Shown here one piece after another: positions 9,284-18,086 of a stretch of DNA of 64,000 bases. Positions within the stretch are counted from its first letter, which is position 1; each line of letters starts with the position of its first letter. This stretch comes from Streptomyces sp. ISL-100. GTDB taxonomy: Bacteria; Actinomycetota; Actinomycetes; Streptomycetales; Streptomycetaceae. Location: assembly GCF_018614615.1 (NCBI RefSeq), contig NZ_JAGGOK010000031.1, forward strand, positions 62,001 to 126,000. Reading direction: 5' to 3'. The position numbers and the translations under genes were made by a program. Under the pieces are notes generated by a model. The model ran no database searches and had not been told where the DNA came from. It was given only the letters and a program-made list of their open reading frames with translations.

Positions 9284-9439
9284 ATGGTGGGCTTAACCGT
9301 CCTGATCCCGGTACTCATTCCCGTTCTCATGCTGGGCGTGATCATCGCGCTCGGCCGCTACGAAGAGTTCATATTGCCGACGGAATTGCCGACGGAGGCG
9401 AAGGGCAATCGCCATCATCGCCACCGCCGGACAGGCTGA
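9284..9439 (+). CDS. Small single-pass membrane protein
   Basis: A 51-residue protein: one hydrophobic helix (GLTVLIPVLIPVLMLGVIIA), a TELPTE repeat, and a His/Arg-rich tail. AAGGAAGGACAG precedes the ATG. I do not recognise the family. It is convergent with the TPP enzyme, 18 bases apart. The leader (9060-9283) is 220 bases with no other gene; it contains a GTTTGAGG piece at 9060 resembling the dispersed repeat core but too short to call. Confidence 0.55.
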   Translation: MVGLTVLIPVLIPVLMLGVIIALGRYEEFILPTELPTEAKGNRHHRHRRTG

Positions 9440-9457
9440 GTCGGACAGACTGAGTCC

Positions 9458-11263
9458 TCAGTCGTCCGCGCCGGGACGGGGGCTGCCCGGCAGGAACTCC
9501 TGGAGCTTCGACTTCAGGCCCTGCTTCATCACCGCAGCCCCCTCCGCGTCGCCCTTCAGCAGCGCCGAGGCCGTCGCCTCGATCTGGTCCCACGTCGCGT
9601 GCGGCGGGATCGGCGGCACCGACGGGTCGGTGACGAAGTCCAGTACGACCGGCCGGTCCGCCTCCAGTGCGGTCCGCCACGCGCTCTCCACCTGCTCCGG
9701 CTTCTCCACCCGGATCCCGGCGAGGCCGATGGACTCGGCGAACGCCGCGTACGGCACATCGGGGATCGACTGCGACGGCAGGAAGGACGGCGCGCCGCCC
9801 ATCGCCCGCAGTTCCCAGGTCACCTGGTTCAGGTCCCGGTTGTTCCAGACGGCCACGATCAGCCGCGGGTCCTCCCACAGGTGCCGGTACTTCGCGACCG
9901 AGATCAGCTCCGCCATGCCGTTCATCTGCATCGCCCCGTCGCCGACGAGCGCGATCGCGGGACGGTTCGGATGCGCGAACTTCGCCCCGATCGCGTACGG
10001 CACACCGCACCCCATCGTCGCCAGCGTCCCCGACAGCGACGCCCGCATGTCGCCGCGCAGCCGCACGTGGCGCGCGAACCAGTTGGTGGCCGAGCCCGAG
10101 TCGGCCGTCACCATCGCGTGGTCCGGCAGCAGCCGGGACAGCTCCGCCGCCACCTTCTCCGGATTGACCGGATCGGCGGACAGCGAGGCCCGCCGCTCCA
10201 TGACCTCCGTCCACCGCTCGACGCTCGCGCAGATCTCGTCGAACCAGTCCCGCGACTCCTGGCGCCGGAGCAGCGGGATGAGTTCGCGCAGCGTCGCCCG
10301 TGCGTCGCCGACCAGGTTCACCTCGTACGGGTAGCGCATCCCGATCATGTGCGGATCGATGTCGATCTGCACGGCCCGCGCCTTGCCGAACTCCGGCAGG
10401 AACTGCGAGTACGGGAAGCTGGAGCCGATCGTCAGCAGCGTGTCGCAGTCCCGCATCATCTCGTACGACGGACGAGTGCCCAGTAGCCCGATCGAGCCCG
10501 TGACGTACGGCAGCTCGTCGGACAGCACGTCCTTGCCGAGCAGCGCCTTCGCGACGCCCGCGCCCAGCAGTTCCGCCACCTCCGCGACCTCGGCGCGCGC
10601 CCCCGCGGCGCCCTGACCGGCCAGGATCGCCACCTTGTCGCCGGCGTTGAGCACGTCCGCCGCCCGCCGCAGCGCGTCCGGCGAGGGCATCGCCGTCCAG
10701 CTGCTGCGGTCCAGGCTCGAAGGGACCATCTTGAAGGCGTGCGGCGGCGGTGTGTACTCCAGCTCCTGCACATCCGCCGGCACGATGACCGCTGTGGGAC
10801 AGCGCCGGGCGTACGCCGTACGGATCGCCCGGTCCAGTACGTTCGGCAGCTGCTCCGGCACGGTCACCGTCTCCACGAAGTCGGAGGCGACGTCCTTGAA
10901 CAGTGCGTGCAGATCGACCTCCTGCTGGTACGAGCCGCCCATCGCGCTGCGCGCGGTCTGGCCGACGATGGCCAGCACCGGCACATGGTCGAGTTTGGCG
11001 TCGTACAGGCCATTGAGGAGGTGGATCGCACCGGGCCCGGACGTCGCGGCGCACACCCCGAGCCGGTTCCCGAACTTCGCGTATCCGACCGCTTGGAACG
11101 CGGACATCTCCTCGTGCCGGGACTGGATGAAACGCGGCTGGTCGTCGGCGCGCCCCCACGCCGCCAGCAAGCCGTTGATGCCGTCACCCGGATAGCCGAA
11201 CACGCACTCGACTCCCCACTCGCGCAGGCGCGACAGGATCCGGTCGGCAACGTCGGTGCTCAT
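9458..11263 (-). CDS. Thiamine-pyrophosphate enzyme, pyruvate oxidase/dehydrogenase (PoxB)-like
   Basis: A 601-residue TPP enzyme of the acetolactate synthase/pyruvate oxidase superfamily. Three domains are clear: the N-terminal TPP-binding domain with the catalytic Glu (SRHEEMSAFQAVGYAKF), a central FAD/DHAP-synthase-like domain (NAGDKVAILAGQGAAGARAE), and the C-terminal TPP domain with GDG (VGDGAMQMNGMAE) and NN (VAVWNN) motifs. Likely converts pyruvate to acetate and CO2 with electron transfer to quinones, but acetolactate-type chemistry cannot be excluded. The start is ATG 11263 with CTGGAGG upstream. A SigB-like promoter lies at 11338-11362. Confidence 0.8.
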   Translation of the reverse strand: MSTDVADRILSRLREWGVECVFGYPGDGINGLLAAWGRADDQPRFIQSRHEEMSAFQAVGYAKFGNRLGVCAATSGPGAIHLLNGLYDAKLDHVPVLAIVGQTARSAMGGSYQQEVDLHALFKDVASDFVETVTVPEQLPNVLDRAIRTAYARRCPTAVIVPADVQELEYTPPPHAFKMVPSSLDRSSWTAMPSPDALRRAADVLNAGDKVAILAGQGAAGARAEVAEVAELLGAGVAKALLGKDVLSDELPYVTGSIGLLGTRPSYEMMRDCDTLLTIGSSFPYSQFLPEFGKARAVQIDIDPHMIGMRYPYEVNLVGDARATLRELIPLLRRQESRDWFDEICASVERWTEVMERRASLSADPVNPEKVAAELSRLLPDHAMVTADSGSATNWFARHVRLRGDMRASLSGTLATMGCGVPYAIGAKFAHPNRPAIALVGDGAMQMNGMAELISVAKYRHLWEDPRLIVAVWNNRDLNQVTWELRAMGGAPSFLPSQSIPDVPYAAFAESIGLAGIRVEKPEQVESAWRTALEADRPVVLDFVTDPSVPPIPPHATWDQIEATASALLKGDAEGAAVMKQGLKSKLQEFLPGSPRPGADD

Positions 11264-11337
11264 ATGAAGGCCTCCAGAGGTGCGTGCGGTGTGTGCGGTG
11301 TGTGCGGTGACGCCGGTTAAAGGCAGCACTGTGCCGA

Positions 11338-11362
11338 GTACCAGGCACGCGGTGATGGAAAC
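11338..11362 (-). promoter_or_regulatory. SigB-like promoter before the TPP enzyme
   Basis: Minus strand: GTTT (11359-11362), 15 bases, TGGTAC (11338-11343). One mismatch to GGGTAC. The predicted start near 11330 gives a leader of about 65 bases, which contains a CACACACCG tandem repeat (11281-11310). Confidence 0.5.
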
Positions 11363-11384
11363 CGGCCACCCGTGAACCTGACCC

Positions 11385-11409
11385 GTTTGGCGTGCGGGAG
11401 GCGGGGCAC
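11385..11409 (+). promoter_or_regulatory. SigB-like promoter before the sigma factor gene
   Basis: Plus strand: GTTT (11385-11388), 15 bases, GGGCAC (11404-11409), one mismatch to GGGTAC. Transcription would start near 11417 and leave a leader of about 135 bases. If real it would make the sigma factor autoregulated, as is common in this family. Confidence 0.35.
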
Positions 11410-11552
11410 GAGTCCCATGTGCTTCGGACCGGAGGCACGTCCGTGGGAGCGGTGGTTTGCGCTCCGGGCGTGTCATGTCCCGGTGCCCCGGCAAGCCCTC
11501 CCCACGGTGACATCCGTCCGCCGTCTGCACCGTTCAGGGAGTTGCAACGAAC

Positions 11553-12347
11553 ATGCGTACCACCACCGTTCGCAGGACGCACCCGCACAACGACGCCCCC
11601 GACACCACCGAGTCCTTCCGCCGCCTGTGCGCCATGCCCGAGGGTGAGGAACGGGACGCCGTACGCCAGGAGATCGTGAACGCGTGGCTGCCGATGGCCG
11701 ACCGGCTCGCGGGCCGGTTCCGCAACCGCGGCGAGGCCATCGAAGACCTGCGCCAGGTGGCCGCGCTCGGCCTGGTCAAGGCCGTCGACCGGTACGACCC
11801 GGACCACGGCTCGGCCTTCGAGAGCTACGCCGTGCCGACCATCACCGGTGAGATCAAGCGGCACTTCCGCGACCACATGTGGACACTCCACGTGCCGCGC
11901 CGCGTCCAGGACCTCCGCAACCGCGTCCGCGCCGCCAGTCAGGAGCTGTCCGCGACCGTGTCGGGCCGTGCCCCCACCGTCGCGGAGATCGCCGAGAAGG
12001 CCGGCATGACCGAGGAGGAAGCCCTCAGCGGGCTGGAGGCGTTCGACTCCTTCACCGCGCTGTCCCTGGACGCCCAGCTACCGGGTTCGGGCGACGGCTA
12101 CTCACTCAGCGACGCCCTCGGCGGACCCGACGGCGCGCTCGACGTCGTGGTGGACCGCGAGGCCGTCAAGCCGGCCCTCAACCGGCTTCCCGACCGCGAG
12201 AAGAAGATCCTCTACATGCGCTTCTTCCGCGACATGACGCAGAGCAGCATCGCCGAGGACCTCGGACTCTCCCAGATGCACGTTTCCCGGCTGATCAGCC
12301 GCTGCTGTACCCGCCTGCGCGACGAGGCCCTGCGGGACGCCGCATAG
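11553..12347 (+). CDS. SigB/SigF/SigG-family RNA polymerase sigma factor
   Basis: A 264-residue group 3 sigma factor. Region 2 runs from AWLPMADRLAGRFRNRG through DLRQVAALGLVKAVDRYDPD and AVPTITGEIKRHFRD; region 3 is TVAEIAEKAGMTEEEAL; region 4 is DREKKILYMRFFRDMTQSSI with the recognition helix LGLSQMHVSRLISR. This subfamily directs osmotic, oxidative and developmental stress responses from GTTT/GGGTA promoters, three of which are seen nearby. No anti-sigma gene is adjacent. Its last 53 bases overlap the 3' end of the convergent PAS-GAF gene. Confidence 0.92.
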   Translation: MRTTTVRRTHPHNDAPDTTESFRRLCAMPEGEERDAVRQEIVNAWLPMADRLAGRFRNRGEAIEDLRQVAALGLVKAVDRYDPDHGSAFESYAVPTITGEIKRHFRDHMWTLHVPRRVQDLRNRVRAASQELSATVSGRAPTVAEIAEKAGMTEEEALSGLEAFDSFTALSLDAQLPGSGDGYSLSDALGGPDGALDVVVDREAVKPALNRLPDREKKILYMRFFRDMTQSSIAEDLGLSQMHVSRLISRCCTRLRDEALRDAA

Positions 12348-13506
12348 CGAGCGCCGCGTGGCGTGACATCAGGTCCATGACCTGGCCCTCCGCCATGGAG
12401 AACGCCCGCCGGGCCCCCGTACGGAAAAGGGTGAGCACCCCCTGTACGGGCCCGGTGGTCCCGGCGGCGTCGACGCCCGGCGCCGTCAGCGGCACGCACA
12501 GCAGTGAGGTGACGTCCGCCCGTACGAGCACCGGATCGCCCGCCGGGTCGCGGCCGAAGCCGTCCGTGTCCTCCGGCCGCACCTGGAGGGACGCGGAGCC
12601 GCCGCGCGCGGCCTCCATCACCAGGGGGCAGTCGGCCGGGTCCTGCCCGGCCAGTACCTGCGCGAGCGCCTCGTCTCCCGGGGAGGCGTCGGACCCGAGC
12701 ACCAGCGTGCGCTTGAGCGGCTTCCCGGCGACGGCGTCGGCGACCACCCAGTCGGCGAACCGCCCGTGCAGGATCCGCGCCGCGGCCCCCAGAGCCGCCT
12801 CCTGGTCCCCGGGCGCGACGGACAGCAGCTCCGTCGTCATCGCGTCGACGAGGTCGAGAAGCTCCGTGTGCCGGGTCGTCTCGGACAGATCCGGCACCGC
12901 CCGCCGGCCCGCCGCGACGGCCCCCGGAGGCGGATACGCGCCGGTGGAGGCCCCGGACTGGAAGACGACGAGCACCGCCGGATGCGGTTCGTCCGGCGGG
13001 CGCAGCGGGGTCAGGGTGGCCAGCAGCCGTTCCTCCGGTCGCTGCTGGAGGTGGACGGTCAGGCTCCGGTCGCCCTCGCCGCGCGCCACGGCCGCGGCCT
13101 GCGAACGGAACGCGGCTCGGTCCCCGGGGCTCAGCAGGGCCGCCAGCGGGCGCCCCGTCGCATATCCGGCGCGTACGCCGGTGAGACCCGTCGCGGCGAA
13201 GTTCATCCGCTGTACGACGGTGTCCCTGTCCACCAGCGCCACCGGCATTGGCAGCCGCTGGAACAGGGCCTTGAGCAGCTGCCGCTCCTGTCGCTCCTGC
13301 CGGTCGGGGGAGGAGGCGTTCGGGGCCGCTGCCTTCAGTTGCTCGTACCGGGGCCACAAAGTGTCGGCCACGTGCCGGAGTTCGAAGAGCGCCGCATCCA
13401 GGACGGCGAGGTGCTCGTCCGGCGGCAGGGCGCGGGCTGTTCTCAATTCGCCGACCCGTCTGACGAAATCCGCCAGTTCTGCGCCGAAGTCGTCCGTCTG
13501 CGTCAT
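12295..13506 (-). CDS. PAS-GAF sensor protein without visible output domain
   Basis: A 403-residue protein: N-terminal helical segment (1-75), PAS domain about 80-185 (LLKALFQRLPMPVALVDRDT), GAF domain about 215-390 (LLDLVDAMTTELLSVAPGDQ, then VTSLLCVPLTAPG). In Streptomyces this arrangement usually continues into a SpoIIE/PP2C phosphatase that releases sigma factors; here the frame stops right after the GAF domain, inside the antisense end of the sigma gene. It may be a truncated phosphatase or a stand-alone sensor. The ATG at 13506 has only a weak ribosome site. Confidence 0.72.
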   Translation of the reverse strand: MTQTDDFGAELADFVRRVGELRTARALPPDEHLAVLDAALFELRHVADTLWPRYEQLKAAAPNASSPDRQERQERQLLKALFQRLPMPVALVDRDTVVQRMNFAATGLTGVRAGYATGRPLAALLSPGDRAAFRSQAAAVARGEGDRSLTVHLQQRPEERLLATLTPLRPPDEPHPAVLVVFQSGASTGAYPPPGAVAAGRRAVPDLSETTRHTELLDLVDAMTTELLSVAPGDQEAALGAAARILHGRFADWVVADAVAGKPLKRTLVLGSDASPGDEALAQVLAGQDPADCPLVMEAARGGSASLQVRPEDTDGFGRDPAGDPVLVRADVTSLLCVPLTAPGVDAAGTTGPVQGVLTLFRTGARRAFSMAEGQVMDLMSRHAALAMRRPAGPRRAGGYSSG

Positions 13507-13581
13507 ACGAGAAAGCTAACCGGTCCAGCGGTTTTGCGGACCGGGAGGTGGGAAGCCGCACAAGGAAGGGAGGACGCCACC

Positions 13582-14289
13582 ATGCTCTCCGAGCAGGAAG
13601 TGCAAGGACCGGAACCCGATTCAGCTGTGCGCAGGCTGTCCGAGCTGGCGGAACAGTCCGCACGCTGCGCCCCCGCCAGCTGCGGCGCCGTGGCGACGAT
13701 CACCGACGGTGGCACGGAGCGCCGCACCACCGCGACCCATCCCGACCTGGACGCATTGGCCTCGGTCCAGCTCGCCGTGGGCGACGGACCGATCCCGACC
13801 GCGCTCGACCGTGGCGAACCCGTGGACGCGGAAGACCTGCTGAACGAGGAACGGTGGCCCCAGTACCGGGCCCTGGCGCTTGATTCCGGCGTACGGGCCA
13901 GCGTGACCATCCCCTTCTGCCGCACCGGCATCGAAGTCACCGTCAGTCTCTACAGTTTCCGCCCCGGCTCGCTGGAGCGCGCGGCGTACGGCCCGGTGGG
14001 CGTCCTGGGCGAGGAGGTGACCGCCGGCCTGGTCCGCGACCGGCGCTACCGCGAGGCCCTCACCGAGGTCGACCAGCTGGAGACGGCGCTGCGCTCGCGC
14101 GCCGCCATCGACCAGGCCAGCGGCATCGTGATGCATGTGCTGCGCTGCGGCAGCGATGAGGCGTTCGCGGTGCTGCGGCAGATCTCGCAGCGGTCGAACC
14201 GCAAGCTGGCGGAGGTCGCGGAAGCGGTCGTCGAGGGCAAGGGGCGTGGCCTGGAAAGCACTCTGGCCCGGCTCGCGGGACGCCTCTAG
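13582..14289 (+). CDS. GAF-ANTAR RNA-binding antiterminator-type regulator
   Basis: A 235-residue protein. Residues about 15-150 are a GAF domain (LAVGDGPIPTALDRGEPVDA, VRASVTIPFCRTGIEV). Residues about 165-225 are an ANTAR domain with the typical AIDQASGIVMHVLRCGSDEA and FAVLRQISQRSNRKLAEVA. ANTAR domains bind paired RNA hairpins and control termination. AAGGAAGGGAGG precedes the ATG at 13582. It is divergent from the PAS-GAF gene with 75 bases between. Confidence 0.87.
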   Translation: MLSEQEVQGPEPDSAVRRLSELAEQSARCAPASCGAVATITDGGTERRTTATHPDLDALASVQLAVGDGPIPTALDRGEPVDAEDLLNEERWPQYRALALDSGVRASVTIPFCRTGIEVTVSLYSFRPGSLERAAYGPVGVLGEEVTAGLVRDRRYREALTEVDQLETALRSRAAIDQASGIVMHVLRCGSDEAFAVLRQISQRSNRKLAEVAEAVVEGKGRGLESTLARLAGRL

Positions 14290-14345
14290 GATCACCCGTC
14301 CCTGTCTTCTCGTCTTCTGGCGACGGACGCGTGAGGAGTTCCGCG

Positions 14346-15563
14346 ATGAGCACTGCGACGACCCCTGGGCCCGACCGCTCCAGACTCGGCCAAGTGGGCC
14401 GCCGCGACCTGCTGAAAGTGCTCGCCGCGGCCCCGGTCGCGGCGCAGTGGGCCGCCGCCGGGCCCGCCGCGGCCTCCGTGTCGCCCGGCATCGTGAAACC
14501 GCTGCCGCCGGAACTCTTCACGATCCGTGGCACCAACGCCGAGACGAAAGTCAGCGCTTTCGCCGGGACCGGCCGGCTCACCCCCGCCGACCGTTTCTTC
14601 GTACGCAACCACACCTCCACACCGCGGCTCGGGGAGTCGGACTGGAAGCTGACCGTGTGGGGGAGCGGGCTCGGCGGCGGCCGCCCGGTCCATTTCACGT
14701 ACGGGCAACTGCGCTCCCTGCCCCCGGTCACCCGCACCGCCTTCCTCGAATGCGCGGGCAACGGCCGCAACTACTTCGCCACCCAGCAGGGCCGGCCCGT
14801 CATCGGGACCCCCTGGACCCTCGGCGCGATCGGCGTCGCCCGCTGGCGCGGGGTGCGGTTGGCGGACGTATTACGGCTCGCCGGCATCACCGACCGCGCG
14901 GTCGACGTGATGCCGCGCGGCCTGGACGACGACTTCGTCGCCGGCGGCGTCAACCTCGGCAGGCCACGCAAACCGCTCCCGGTCGCCAAGGCCATGAACG
15001 ACGTGATCCTGGCATACGAGATGAACGGCGAACCTCTCCCGTACGACCACGGCTTCCCGGTACGGGTGGTCGCTCCTTCCTGGGTCGGGATCGCGTCGAT
15101 CAAGTGGCTGGGCGACCTCGAGGTGAGCGATACGCCGCTGTCCTCGCCGTGGACCACGCAGTTCTACCGGCTGTTCGGCGAGGCGTATCCGCCGGAGGGC
15201 AGCGTCCCGCTCACCCGGCAGACGATCAAAAGTACGTTCGAGTTGGCGGAGGGGGCGGTCTTCGAGGCGAGCCGGATCCACCACCTGACCGGCCGCTCCT
15301 GGTCGGCGGCCGGGGCCGTGCGGAGGGTGGAGGTCAGCACGGACGGCGGGGCGCACTGGCGCCCCGCGAAGCTCCGCGACACCCCGCACCGGGACAGCTG
15401 GGTGCGCTGGTCGGCCGACTGGCGCCCGCGCCATGCGGGCCCGGCGGAACTCCTGGCCCGTGCGACGGACACGGCCGGCAACACGCAGCCACTGGCCTCT
15501 GTGCACAACACCCAGGGCTACCTGTTCGACGCGGTCGTCCGACACGGGGTCACCGTGCGGTGA
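14346..15563 (+). CDS. Sulfite oxidase-family molybdopterin oxidoreductase (Tat-exported)
   Basis: A 405-residue sulfite oxidase. The N-terminus has a twin-arginine signal (VGRRDLLKVLAAAPVAAQW). The Moco domain has the Mo-ligating Cys in FLECAGNGRNYF and GVARWRGVRLADVL; residues about 290-405 are the Mo-co dimerisation beta-sandwich (VRRVEVSTDGGAHWRPAKL). It oxidises sulfite to sulfate in the cell envelope, with an unknown electron acceptor. No haem domain is present. The start at 14346 has GAGGAG 7 bases upstream; GTG 14331 is an alternative. Confidence 0.88.
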   Translation: MSTATTPGPDRSRLGQVGRRDLLKVLAAAPVAAQWAAAGPAAASVSPGIVKPLPPELFTIRGTNAETKVSAFAGTGRLTPADRFFVRNHTSTPRLGESDWKLTVWGSGLGGGRPVHFTYGQLRSLPPVTRTAFLECAGNGRNYFATQQGRPVIGTPWTLGAIGVARWRGVRLADVLRLAGITDRAVDVMPRGLDDDFVAGGVNLGRPRKPLPVAKAMNDVILAYEMNGEPLPYDHGFPVRVVAPSWVGIASIKWLGDLEVSDTPLSSPWTTQFYRLFGEAYPPEGSVPLTRQTIKSTFELAEGAVFEASRIHHLTGRSWSAAGAVRRVEVSTDGGAHWRPAKLRDTPHRDSWVRWSADWRPRHAGPAELLARATDTAGNTQPLASVHNTQGYLFDAVVRHGVTVR

Positions 15564-15600
15564 GCGGTGCGCTTCACGGTGCCGCCCGCTCGCGCGAGGC

Positions 15601-15654
15601 AAAATCAAGCCCGTCCGGCGTTTGAGGACCGGGGGACGGGGTGGAGCCCCGGGT
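15601..15654 (+). repeat. Dispersed repeat element, core plus right hairpin (copy C)
   Basis: AAAATCAAGCCCGTCCGG then CGTTTGAGGAC, followed by a GGGG...AGCCCC hairpin (15639-15652). It matches the copy at 63786-63832 in order and orientation but lacks both outer inverted repeats. It sits 38 bases after the sulfite oxidase stop. Confidence 0.7.
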
Positions 15655-15690
15655 GGAGGGCGTCCCGGGAGCGGCGTTACTGAACCACCC

Positions 15691-15704
15691 GTATAACCGT
15701 ATAC
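15691..15704. promoter_or_regulatory. Palindromic operator-like site
   Basis: GTATA-ACCG-TATAC, a perfect inverted repeat inside CCC...GGG flanks, 35 bases before the start of the aminotransferase-fold gene. It is AT-rich against its surroundings and placed like a repressor site or a -10 region. The regulator is unknown. Confidence 0.4.
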
Positions 15705-15738
15705 AGGGCGGCGAGCCGATCGGCGTGGAGGTGACCGC

Positions 15739-16956
15739 ATGCAGCGGACGGGCGAGGAAGGCCGCGGCCAGGTCCGGTACGGGCCGCCCGCCCCCGCCCC
15801 CGGCCTGCCCGTACTGCCCGAGCTGTCCGCCGTCCTGGCCGCCGCGGCCGGCCGCACCCACGCCGAGCCCCCCGGCGGCGGGCACGCCCTGCGCGGGGCC
15901 GCCGCCGCGTACTGGTGGCGGCGCGGGCTGCACGTCGAGGCGCGGTGCGTCGCCGCCGCCTCCGGCGCCCAGCCGCTGCTGTTCGCCCTGATGGCGGCCG
16001 TCGGCGGCGACGTCATGCTGCCCCGGCCCTGCCCCGCCTGGTGGGTGCCGCAGGCCACGATGCTGGGCCGCGCCGCCTACCACGTGCCCACCCCGGCCGA
16101 GTGCGGCGGCGTACCCGATCCGTTCGCGCTGCTCGAGACCGTACGGCGGGTCCGCGACGAGGGCGGCGACCCGCGCCTCCTCCTGCTCTGCGTCCCCGAC
16201 GATCCGACCGCCACCGTCCCCCCGCCCGAACTCGTGCACGAGGTCTGCGAGGCGGCGGTCTCCGAGGGCCTGCACATCATCAGCGACGAGACCTGGGGCG
16301 ACACCCTGCACCGGCCGCAGGAGACGGTGTTCGTCAGCCCCGCCGAGATGTTCCCCGGCCAGGTGACCGTCCTGGTCGACCTGGCCGGGGCGTACACACC
16401 GGCGAGCTGGCCCGTCGCCGTCGCCCGCTGCCCCCTCACCACACAGGGCGCCGCACTGCACGACAGGACCCTCGACCTGCTGACCGCCATCGGCGCCGTC
16501 GTGCCGGGGCCCGTGGCCGAGGCCGCGACGTACGCCCTCGGCGAGCCGGAGCCCGTCGCCGTCAGGCTCCGGACCGCCGCCGCGCTGCACGCGCGCGTCG
16601 CCGCCGCCGCGCACCGCACGGTCCTCGCCGCCGGCGCGCTGGCCCGCCCGCCGCAGGCCGGCCGGCACCTGTACGCCGACCTCGGACCGCTGCGCGCCGG
16701 CCTCGCCGCCCGCGAGGTCACCGACTCCCTGGAGCTGGAGGGGTACTTGAGCGCACGGCTCGGCGCACCCGTCCCCGGCGGCCACCGCTTCGGCGATGAA
16801 ATGGCCGCGCTGCGCGTGCGGATCGCGACTGCTTCCCTGCTCGGAGCAACCCCGGAGCAGCGTCTGGAGTCCCTCACGTCAGCACAGCCCCTGGAATTGC
16901 TGCACGTGGCCCGAGCGTTGAGCACGTTCGAAACGGCCTTCGACGAACTTCGCTGA
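15739..16956 (+). CDS. Aminotransferase class I/II-fold protein with no lysine (probable pseudoenzyme)
   Basis: A 405-residue protein with the fold-type I aminotransferase layout: small-domain N-terminus, ASGAQPLLFALMAAVGGDVM (phosphate-binding region), CVPDDPTATVPPPELVHEV in place of the usual NPTG motif, and HIISDETWGDTL, which keeps the Asp that contacts the PLP ring nitrogen. The catalytic lysine segment (normally SLSK) reads VLVDLAGAYTPASWP. The complete translation contains not one lysine, so no PLP Schiff base can form; the NPTG Asn is also changed to Asp. GGAGGTGACC precedes the ATG at 15739. Probably a non-catalytic regulator or scaffold, or an enzyme with other chemistry. Confidence 0.78.
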   Translation: MQRTGEEGRGQVRYGPPAPAPGLPVLPELSAVLAAAAGRTHAEPPGGGHALRGAAAAYWWRRGLHVEARCVAAASGAQPLLFALMAAVGGDVMLPRPCPAWWVPQATMLGRAAYHVPTPAECGGVPDPFALLETVRRVRDEGGDPRLLLLCVPDDPTATVPPPELVHEVCEAAVSEGLHIISDETWGDTLHRPQETVFVSPAEMFPGQVTVLVDLAGAYTPASWPVAVARCPLTTQGAALHDRTLDLLTAIGAVVPGPVAEAATYALGEPEPVAVRLRTAAALHARVAAAAHRTVLAAGALARPPQAGRHLYADLGPLRAGLAAREVTDSLELEGYLSARLGAPVPGGHRFGDEMAALRVRIATASLLGATPEQRLESLTSAQPLELLHVARALSTFETAFDELR

Positions 16957-17004
16957 CCCGACGCCTGATCGCATCGGCATACGCCACCGAACGGAGCCCC
17001 CTCG

Positions 17005-18086
17005 ATGACGGAGACGCAGCAGCAGACCGAGGAGCAGACCGGCCGGCAGACCGAGTCGCAGACCGGCCGGCAGGCCGAGTTGCGGACGGAACGCTCCCTC
17101 GCCGCCCCCGGAACGCTCGCTCCGCCCCGCCCCCTCGGCGAAATCCGCACCTGGCCCCGGTCGTTCGCCGACCGCCTCACCACCCCGCTGCCCGGCGTCA
17201 AAGCCTTCGCCAGGCTCGCCCGCGAGGGAGCCCTGCGCCCGGGACCCGAGGGCCTGCGTGACATCGCACTCGTGCCCTACGAACCCGCCCCACTGCCCGC
17301 CGCGGACGTCTCCACCCTCGCTGTCACCTGGGCGGGCCACGCCAGTTGGGTCGTACGCACAGGCGGGCTCACCATCCTCACCGACCCCGTCTGGTCACAG
17401 AAGATCCTCGGTACGCCCGCCCGCGTCACGCCCGTCGGAGTCCGCTGGGAGGACCTGCCGCAGATCGACGCCGTCGTCATCAGCCACAACCACTACGACC
17501 ACCTTGACGCCCCCACTCTCAAGCGCCTCCCGCACGACACGCCGCTCTTCGTCCCGGCCGGACTGGCCCGCTGGTGCCGGCGCCGGGGCTTCACCCGGGT
17601 CACCGAGCTCGACTGGTGGGAAGGCGCCGAACTGGGCTGTGTCCGCTTCGACTTCGTTCCCCCCACCACTGGAGCAAGCGCTCCCTGACCGACACCTGCC
17701 GCTCGCTGTGGGGCGGTTGGGTGATCAGCGACCAACAGGGCTATGGGCAGCGGCTGTACTTCGCCGGCGACACCGGCTACGGCCACTGGTTCAAGGAGAT
17801 CGGCGCCCGCTATCCGGGTATCGACCTGGCGCTGCTCCCCATCGGCGCGTACGAGCCCCGCTGGTGGCTCAGCGACGTACACGCGGATCCGGAGGAGGCC
17901 GTGCAGGCGTGCGAGGATCTCGGCGCGGCGCGGATGGCCCCGATGCACTGGGGGACGTTCGTGCTCTCGGCCGAGCCGGTCCTGGAGCCGCTGACCCGGG
18001 TACGAACGGCCTGGCAGAAGGCGGGGCGACTGCGCGAGCGGCTGTGGGATCTGCCGATCGGCGGCTCGCGCGTACTGAGCGTGTAG
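17005..18086 (+). pseudogene. MBL-fold hydrolase (NAPE-PLD-like) with a single-base frameshift
   Basis: Two frames together make one metallo-beta-lactamase-fold protein. The first (17005-17688) has a Gln/Thr-rich N-terminus, WAGHASWVVRTGGLTILTDP and the metal motif SHNHYDHLD. It then goes out of frame at a run of six C (17659-17664). The second (-1 relative) resumes with HWSKRSLTDTCRSLWGGW, YFAGDTGYG and MHWGTF and ends at 18086. Adding one C to the run restores DFVPP-HHWSKRS, the expected family sequence. All metal ligands are present, so this is a recent mutation, a sequencing error in the homopolymer, or slippage. Its stop abuts the DedA stop (TAGCTA). Confidence 0.82.

Noticed and set aside
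13533..13557. GTTT-N15-GGGAAG upstream of the GAF-ANTAR gene as a SigB promoter
   Set aside because: Two mismatches in the -10 hexamer including the essential T.
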